Positions 7,035 to 11,315 of a stretch of 11,315 nucleotides of DNA are shown here, in pieces. The translations under genes and the position numbers were made by a program. A model generated the notes under the pieces. The model ran no database searches, had not been told where the DNA came from, and worked only from the letters and a program-made list of their open reading frames with translations. The DNA comes from Lachnospiraceae bacterium UBA7160 (GTDB lineage Bacteria; Bacillota; Clostridia; Lachnospirales; Lachnospiraceae). The stretch is from contig DKWE01000017.1 in the NCBI GenBank assembly GCA_002491565.1, positions 1-11,315 of the forward strand, written 5' to 3'. The stretch's first letter is position 1. Every line of letters starts with the position of its first letter.

Positions 7035-9719
7035 ATGTGTATTTTGCTTAAAAATGATGTCATCCGCGCGAAATTTGATTCGAGAAGAGGTGCATTTGTT
7101 TCGCTAAAGGGACTGGCGCAGGAGGAAGAGCATGAGTTTCTGCTTACGCCGGAAGAGTTTCCGCAGTTTGACGGAGACGATGGCAGATGGCTTGGCAGCC
7201 TGCTGGTACAGACGGAGAAGGATGGCAGCGTCTTTTCATGGAATACCTCTGATTTCGGGGAATACAGGATGGTAAACGGCAATGCGTCCTTTGTGGAGGC
7301 GGCTTATCCGGAGGGCGTGCTTGGGGGCCTGAGTATCCGGGAGAGCTTCGAGCTGGAGCAGGGAGCAGGGGGACTCGTGTGGAGCTTTACGCTGCAGAAT
7401 GATTCCGGAGAGCCGATACGGGTCCGCAGGCTTGGGATGCCGCTGATGATGGATCAGTATTTCCGGAAGGATAGTTCCTTCAAGTACGAGAAGAATGTGA
7501 TGCGCCATGCCTGTATCAGTCACCACAGCTCTGTGATATACTGGGCGCACAGCAATGGAAAAATGCCGATGCTGTTCATGCAGACGCTTGGAACGACAGC
7601 GCTGGACATGTTTGAGCGCGAGGAAACCGGGAAGTTTGGTTCTAATTCTACGATTGGAGAAGCCTTTGAGGGGTGTTTTACCGCGTATCTCTGGCATGAG
7701 GAGACGGAGTGTTCGCATATTCAGACGGCGGAGCTTACGCTTGGACCAGGGGAAAGCCGGACATTTGCCGTTTGCTTCAGTGTATGCAGTTCATTTGCTG
7801 CCATGGTGGATGAGCTCGAACGCCGTGATAATCTCGCAGCCAAGGTGCTTCCTGGGATGGTGGCGCCTGTGGGGGACGAGGTGATTATGACTGTCCGGTG
7901 TGGATATCCGGTCACGGTAAAGAGTATGGGCGGCGTATCCGGGGACACAGAAAACAGAATGGACGGCGTGCCCGAGGAGACGGAAAACAGAACGGGCGGC
8001 TTATCCGGGGAAGCGGAAAATGGTGCGGAGGCGGATCTGGTGCGGGCACTGCCGACGATAGACGGAAAAAACCAGCGCTTTGCAGTGATATTGAAGGGAT
8101 ACGGAGTCCGCGAGTTCCATCTGTGCTATCAGGCGGCGGACGGAGCCCGGCGGGTGGTAAAAATCCAGATGTTTGGGACAGAGACGCCAGAGAAGATCAT
8201 ACAGAAGCATGCGTCTTTCATTGCAGAAAAGCAGTTTGAGACGGACGAGACGGATCCGTGTTTCCATGGCCTTCTGATGTGGGATATGATCCATGCGCGT
8301 AGGGTAAACAGCACGCACAATCCTTATGGAGCGGATTGGATGCGGGGCGGAAGCGATGAGATTGGTCTGGTCAGCGGGCTGTTTCTGTCAGAAAAGAATG
8401 TCTATCAGCCAGACATTAGCCAGATACAAGTGCTGGATCAGTACGTACGGGATTTTATTGAAAAAAGGCTGACCGAACAGCCGGGATACCGGGTTCACCG
8501 GATGGTACCCTGGTTTACGATGTTTGATGATTTTTGCGGACTTGGAGCCGATGATATCTGGCGTGCTTTTAATTATGTGCATGTGATTAATACCTATTAT
8601 AATATGTACCGGCTGTCCCGGTTGTATCAGATTGAATTTCTGGAGGAGCCAGGCTACTATATTCTGCAGGCATACCGGTATCTGCAGGCAATGTTTTCCT
8701 GCTGGATGTTCCCGGATGGAGTGGGGGCGTCACAATATGGAAATATGGGAGAGATGACGATTGCCCTGAAGCTTGCGGATGCACTCCGCGAGGAAGGATT
8801 CTGTGAAGAAGCGGCGGATACCGACCGGATTGTGCAGGAAAAATCAGAGTTTTTCTCGCAGAAACCCTACCCGTTTGGTTCAGAGATGGCATATGATACG
8901 ACCGCATATGAAGCAGTATATGCATACGGAAAGGCGGCAAATGATCAGGCGGTTATGGCTTCTGCGGTGCAGGCTGCGCTCGGAAACCGCGGGCATCAGC
9001 CGGTGTGGTATCTCTATCAGACAGATGTCAGGCAGATGGGGGACAGTAACTGGAATGACAGCTATATGACACAGCTTGCGGCGTGGACTTTCTATGACTG
9101 GGTGTTTGAGCAGGGACATGTGAGTCAGGAACTGCTGGAGGCGTGGGCAGCGGCGTACTATGCCGGTTGGGCGCTATTTAATTCTGGCGGCTACTGGGAT
9201 GGACGGGAAGAAAACAGTGGAGCATCCGCCTGGATCACGGTTGGGGAGCGAGGGCATTTTAGCGGCATTGTTCAGAATGTACCGTGGCAGAAGGACCCGT
9301 ACCGTTATGGCTGTATCGCCTGTTCGGGAGAGAGCAGCCTCGGCTACTTTGCGGCTCTGAAGATTGCGGCGTCGGTGGTGTTTGATCACAGCGCAGCCGG
9401 GCGGATTGGATTGGGCTGTGCGCTGTACGAGGAGAAGTGCGGGACGGTGATTCTTCCAAGAGACGGGGTCGGGCGCAGGATGTACCATATCCCGGATGGA
9501 TGGGGTCTGCGTCTCAACAGGGACCGGATGAAGCGAGTACAGGTTCGGATAGACGGTGGAATGGAAATTACCCTTGAGAATCTCACCGGAGATGTACATG
9601 AGCTGAAGCTGTCTGTGCGCCGGGAAGGAAGCGGCTGGATGGAGTATACAGTTGTCATGAAGCAGGCTGGAGAGATGACCGTAGAGCTGCCTCCCTGGGG
9701 GAATGCAATTGCAGTATAG
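7035..9719 (+). CDS. Large glycosidase-like protein of uncharacterised type (possibly DUF5695-like)
   Basis: This 894-residue protein has no signal peptide and is probably cytoplasmic. Residues 1 to about 270 look beta-rich, like the N-terminal beta-sandwich of many alpha/alpha-barrel glycosidases. A second beta-rich stretch (about 275-380) holds three 11-residue repeats (298-330). From about 400 to 790 the sequence is helical and aromatic-rich: WMRGGSDEIGL (435-445), FDDFCGLGADDIWRAFNYVH (497-516), NTYYNMYRLSRLY (519-531), GDSNWNDSY (669-677), SGASAWITVGERGHF (728-742). This resembles a six-hairpin or (alpha/alpha)6 barrel. A beta-rich tail (about 800-894) closes the protein. The GSDEIGL segment and overall layout recall DUF5695 proteins from memory; I cannot confirm this. 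D441, E442, D498, D499, D507, D508 and E738 are candidate acidic catalytic residues. As last gene of the operon, it probably acts on the same imported oligosaccharide as the GH127 enzyme, perhaps removing another sugar. Its activity is unknown. Confidence 0.75.
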   Translation: MCILLKNDVIRAKFDSRRGAFVSLKGLAQEEEHEFLLTPEEFPQFDGDDGRWLGSLLVQTEKDGSVFSWNTSDFGEYRMVNGNASFVEAAYPEGVLGGLSIRESFELEQGAGGLVWSFTLQNDSGEPIRVRRLGMPLMMDQYFRKDSSFKYEKNVMRHACISHHSSVIYWAHSNGKMPMLFMQTLGTTALDMFEREETGKFGSNSTIGEAFEGCFTAYLWHEETECSHIQTAELTLGPGESRTFAVCFSVCSSFAAMVDELERRDNLAAKVLPGMVAPVGDEVIMTVRCGYPVTVKSMGGVSGDTENRMDGVPEETENRTGGLSGEAENGAEADLVRALPTIDGKNQRFAVILKGYGVREFHLCYQAADGARRVVKIQMFGTETPEKIIQKHASFIAEKQFETDETDPCFHGLLMWDMIHARRVNSTHNPYGADWMRGGSDEIGLVSGLFLSEKNVYQPDISQIQVLDQYVRDFIEKRLTEQPGYRVHRMVPWFTMFDDFCGLGADDIWRAFNYVHVINTYYNMYRLSRLYQIEFLEEPGYYILQAYRYLQAMFSCWMFPDGVGASQYGNMGEMTIALKLADALREEGFCEEAADTDRIVQEKSEFFSQKPYPFGSEMAYDTTAYEAVYAYGKAANDQAVMASAVQAALGNRGHQPVWYLYQTDVRQMGDSNWNDSYMTQLAAWTFYDWVFEQGHVSQELLEAWAAAYYAGWALFNSGGYWDGREENSGASAWITVGERGHFSGIVQNVPWQKDPYRYGCIACSGESSLGYFAALKIAASVVFDHSAAGRIGLGCALYEEKCGTVILPRDGVGRRMYHIPDGWGLRLNRDRMKRVQVRIDGGMEITLENLTGDVHELKLSVRREGSGWMEYTVVMKQAGEMTVELPPWGNAIAV
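7926..8024 (+). repeat. Three in-frame 33-bp tandem repeats inside the 894-residue gene
   Basis: Three adjacent 33-bp units (7926-7958, 7959-7991, 7992-8024) encode MGGVSGDTENR, MDGVPEETENR and TGGLSGEAENG. The unit length is a multiple of three and phased to codons, so copy-number change would keep the frame. The encoded segment is acidic, rich in Gly, Glu and Asn, and interrupts a beta-rich region, which suggests a flexible surface loop or linker (residues 298-330). Confidence 0.85.
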
Positions 9720-9721
9720 TA

Positions 9722-9761
9722 TATCTTTAAGCCGCCGGTGTTATCCGGCGGCTTAAAGATA
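9722..9761. terminator. Perfect 17-bp hairpin between convergent genes, probable bidirectional terminator
   Basis: Bases 9722-9738 pair perfectly with 9745-9761 around a 6-base loop (TGTTAT); the core is GCCGCCGG/CCGGCGGC flanked by AT-rich arms ending in ATCTTTAA/TTAAAGAT. It starts 2 bases after the operon's last stop codon and lies 12 bases beyond the stop codon of the convergent minus-strand gene. Neither strand shows a clear T-run after the stem, so its efficiency as an intrinsic terminator is uncertain, but position and stability fit an end-of-operon element serving both directions. Confidence 0.65.
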
Positions 9762-9773
9762 GGTGCAATGGAT

Positions 9774-10322
9774 TTAGACCAGGCGGATTTTCTGAATTCC
9801 CTCGATGATAGCGGGGTAAACCTCCAGAATACTGCCATTGTAATAGACATCGATTCGCTGATTCTTTTTCAGGTTGGAGAATGCAAGCTCTTTACCCTTT
9901 TTGGTGTAGCACTTTACACCGCTCTCAATCTGGTATTGGGAGCTGCCGTACCTGGCGATGATTTCCGTATTGGTTTTCTGGATGATACGGAGCCTCAGCA
10001 CAGAGTATTCATAGCGGCCATTCTTCTTATTATAGTAGTCCGTCCGCTTCATATCTTTGGTTTTTGTCTTTACTGCGCCTTTGACAAGACATCCCTTCTT
10101 ATCAAAGCAGTACGTATATTTCCCAATTTTTACAACGGTATTTTTGTACAGCTTCCCGTCAGCTTTCCGGTAATAGCGTTTGTTTCCCTTATTGAACCAG
10201 CCGCTCTTAGCAGAAGCTTTGGAGGAGGCCGCTGTATTTCCGGCAGCCAAAACATTGAGACTGCCGAACAGTAAGACAACAGCAAAAATCAGGCAGAATA
10301 ATAAATTTTTTTTCTTCTTCAT
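9774..10322 (-). CDS. Small secreted protein with choline-binding-like cell-wall repeats
   Basis: This is a 182-residue exported protein. Residues 1-27 form a signal peptide (MKKKKNLLFC, a hydrophobic core, then a NVLA|A-type cleavage site). Residues 41-60 (GWFNKGNKRYYRKADGKLYK) and about 62-82 (TVVKIGKYTYCFDKKGCLVKG) resemble two degenerate choline-binding/CW_binding_1 repeats: aromatic pairs, then a D-K/A-x-G turn. Cysteines at 72 and 78 sit inside the second repeat. Residues from about 95 to 182 are beta-rich and end YYNGSILEVYPAIIEGIQKI, suggesting a small OB-like barrel that I do not recognise. The ATG at 10322 was chosen because GGAG (10329-10332, minus strand) precedes it; a TTG at 10334 would lie inside that ribosome binding site. 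It is convergent with the sugar operon and has its own promoter. Cell-wall attachment is inferred from the repeats; no enzymatic motif is visible. Confidence 0.75.
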   Translation of the reverse strand: MKKKKNLLFCLIFAVVLLFGSLNVLAAGNTAASSKASAKSGWFNKGNKRYYRKADGKLYKNTVVKIGKYTYCFDKKGCLVKGAVKTKTKDMKRTDYYNKKNGRYEYSVLRLRIIQKTNTEIIARYGSSQYQIESGVKCYTKKGKELAFSNLKKNQRIDVYYNGSILEVYPAIIEGIQKIRLV

Positions 10323-10348
10323 GGCTAACTCCAATCTTTATGTTTTGA

Positions 10349-10362
10349 TAAAAACGTTTTGT
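10349..10362. promoter_or_regulatory. Operator-like palindrome upstream of the cell-wall repeat gene
   Basis: TAAAAACGTTTTGT contains the perfect 10-bp palindrome AAAACGTTTT (10351-10360), the same core as operator O1. It lies 27 bases upstream of the ATG at 10322, in the predicted leader. It could be a further site for the LacI-family repressor or a chance match in AT-rich DNA. Confidence 0.3.
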
Positions 10363-10440
10363 TACGTACGGATACTTATTTACTAGCTCATCTACATGTT
10401 TCGCCTATCCCCCTCTCTCTATTTAAAATTGTCATACTAT

Positions 10441-10481
10441 ATGCACAGATACTTTTATTTCATAGAAAAATATTTGTGCAT
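10441..10481 (-). other. Imperfect hairpin in the leader of the cell-wall repeat gene
   Basis: ATGCACAGATA (10441-10451) and TATTTGTGCAT (10471-10481) are inverted copies with one mismatch and a 19-base AT-rich loop. In the minus-strand transcript predicted from the promoter at 10507-10535, this is about 20-60 bases after the start. There is no T-run after it on the minus strand. It could be a leader structure or a protein-binding dyad. Confidence 0.4.
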
Positions 10482-10506
10482 TAGCAATTTATAAAAATTT
10501 ATCTAA

Positions 10507-10535
10507 ATTATAGCATAGTGGTCTGTTATTGAACA
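10507..10535 (-). promoter_or_regulatory. Extended -10 promoter for the cell-wall repeat gene
   Basis: On the minus strand a consensus TATAAT (10507-10512) is preceded by TG with one intervening base (10514-10515), forming an extended -10. The -35 region 17 bases further up, TGTTCA (10530-10535), is weak, which extended -10 promoters tolerate. The predicted start near 10500 leaves a long leader of about 178 bases before the ATG at 10322. Confidence 0.5.
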
Positions 10536-10600
10536 TTACATAACAAGAAAATATTCTGTTTCGCTATATGCATAGTTTGTAAATTACTGTATGCAGATAT

Positions 10601-11315
10601 TTAGAAAAATAAATTATTACGGATATCCAGGCCAAAGTTAATTAGAAACTCTTCCTCCACAATCTTCGCTTCTTCTGCTTCCTGTTGTAAGCATAGTAGT
10701 GCACAAGTATATTTTCCATATTCAATTGCTTCATTTTTCCTGCCTTTTTCTGCTATGGCTTGTGAGTAGTAGAGATAAACATTTACCAGCATCTCATCTA
10801 TATGAATAACGGCAGTGTCATGCATATATGGTTCAAGCGACAGGATTTCCGCAAACCGTTTTTCTAAATACAGATAATGAAACAGCAGCTGAAGTGTTAC
10901 AGGAAAGGTTCGCTCCTTTACCCGCAGGGAATATTCTTTTTGGTCGTAATATTCCAGCAGCCGGTAGAGGAGCTGGATCGCCTGGATCCGGTTCCCAGCC
11001 ATGCGGTATCCGATGGCAAGTTGGTTTAGCAGGCTAAGTTCTATGTAGGACAACGAATAATGTTGTAGTTTCCGCTCATCGAAGTCCGGGATTGTACAGC
11101 GCAGTCCCTCACGTGCGAGGGAAAGATATTCCTCGATTCGTTCTTCCCGATGCTCCATTACCAAAAGTTGATCTGAGATGCAAATCTGCCGGATTAAGGG
11201 TTTTTTTGCTGTTGTGGCAACTGTATCAAGCTCTTTCAGGAGTGCTCTGGCTAAAGAATAGTTGTTGCCGCCTTTAAGACTGCAGTAGTCTACCAGCTTT
11301 CTCTCTTTTTCCAGA
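10601..11315 (-). CDS. TPR-containing transcriptional regulator, C-terminal part (XRE/Rgg-like), N terminus outside the window
   Basis: The reading frame is open from the right window edge to the TAA at 10601-10603, giving 238 visible C-terminal residues; the true start lies beyond 11315. The visible part is almost all helical and carries TPR-like pairs, such as ELSLLNQLAIGYRMAGNRIQ followed by AIQLLYRLLEYY, and later a helix pair ending EKGRKNEAIEYGKYTCALL. The segment TIPDFDERKL before the first TPR helix is typical, from memory, of Lachnospiraceae regulators with an N-terminal XRE helix-turn-helix and a TPR domain like Rgg/PlcR-type peptide-sensing proteins. The helix-turn-helix would be upstream and is not seen, so the regulator call is by family resemblance. 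TTG (11164) and ATG (11158) codons inside the frame are not real starts, because homologous-looking sequence continues upstream without interruption. Whether it controls the adjacent secreted-protein gene is unknown. Confidence 0.7.
   Translation of the reverse strand, partial: LEKERKLVDYCSLKGGNNYSLARALLKELDTVATTAKKPLIRQICISDQLLVMEHREERIEEYLSLAREGLRCTIPDFDERKLQHYSLSYIELSLLNQLAIGYRMAGNRIQAIQLLYRLLEYYDQKEYSLRVKERTFPVTLQLLFHYLYLEKRFAEILSLEPYMHDTAVIHIDEMLVNVYLYYSQAIAEKGRKNEAIEYGKYTCALLCLQQEAEEAKIVEEEFLINFGLDIRNNLFF

Noticed and set aside
5024..7282. 752-codon minus-strand open frame opposite the GH127 gene
   Set aside because: It lies antisense to a gene with a full set of family motifs. The translated protein is rich in Arg, His, Ser and Cys with no recognisable domain, and it crosses two plus-strand genes. 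It is a shadow of codon bias.
9738..10274. 178-codon plus-strand open frame opposite the secreted-protein gene
   Set aside because: It begins inside the terminator-like hairpin and has hydrophobic stretches only because it is the complement of a lysine-rich gene. The minus-strand frame has a signal peptide, cell-wall repeats and a ribosome binding site.
10323..10334. TTG start at 10334 for the secreted protein
   Set aside because: The TTG forms part of the TTGGAG ribosome binding site of the ATG at 10322, which begins a normal MKKKK signal peptide.
10486..10502. AT-rich direct repeat (AATTTAT twice, 10-bp period) as an origin or attachment site
   Set aside because: It has only two short copies in generally AT-rich DNA, with no DnaA boxes, integrase gene or tRNA nearby.
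11156..11164. Start codons at 11164 (TTG) or 11158 (ATG) for the TPR regulator
   Set aside because: The same frame stays open to the window edge and encodes helical sequence continuous with the TPR domain, so these are internal codons of a larger gene.

Overview
The window looks like chromosome of an anaerobic, gut-type Firmicute, most likely Lachnospiraceae or a close Clostridia relative. The evidence is strong AGGAGG ribosome binding sites, sigma-A-like promoters, a three-gene LplA/LplB/YtcP-type carbohydrate ABC transporter without its own ATPase, and a TPR-containing regulator of a type common in that group. This placement is inference from style and families; no marker gene is present.

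Positions 39-9719 form one carbohydrate-utilisation locus. A LacI-family repressor (39-1127, minus strand) is divergent from a five-gene plus-strand operon: extracytoplasmic solute-binding protein (1468-3054), two permeases (3154-4104 and 4122-5012), a GH127 family enzyme with the complete Cys/Glu zinc and catalytic set of beta-L-arabinofuranosidases (5090-7003), and an 894-residue protein of a glycosidase-like but poorly characterised type (7035-9719). The 340-base divergent intergenic region carries a good promoter for each direction, three AAAAyGTTTT-type palindromes near the repressor promoter, a fourth palindrome just before the binding-protein ribosome binding site, and a perfect 13-bp hairpin in the operon leader. 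Another hairpin lies between the binding-protein gene and the first permease. A 17-bp perfect hairpin closes the operon at 9722-9761.

The inferred logic is as follows. The repressor holds the operon off through several operators. When an oligosaccharide, probably L-arabinofuranose-containing and of plant cell-wall origin, is present, it is captured by the binding protein and imported through the two permeases using an ATPase encoded elsewhere. It is then degraded in the cytoplasm by the two enzymes, neither of which has a signal peptide. The substrate is inferred only from the GH127 gene.

Positions 9774-11315 hold two unrelated-looking minus-strand genes that converge on the operon end. One encodes a small secreted protein with choline-binding-like cell-wall repeats and an unrecognised beta-rich C-terminal domain. 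The other is the C-terminal 238 residues of a TPR-containing regulator whose N terminus lies beyond the window. The AT-rich gap between them (10323-10600) holds an extended -10 promoter, a hairpin and one operator-like palindrome. I found no tRNA, rRNA, CRISPR array, transposase or phage gene.
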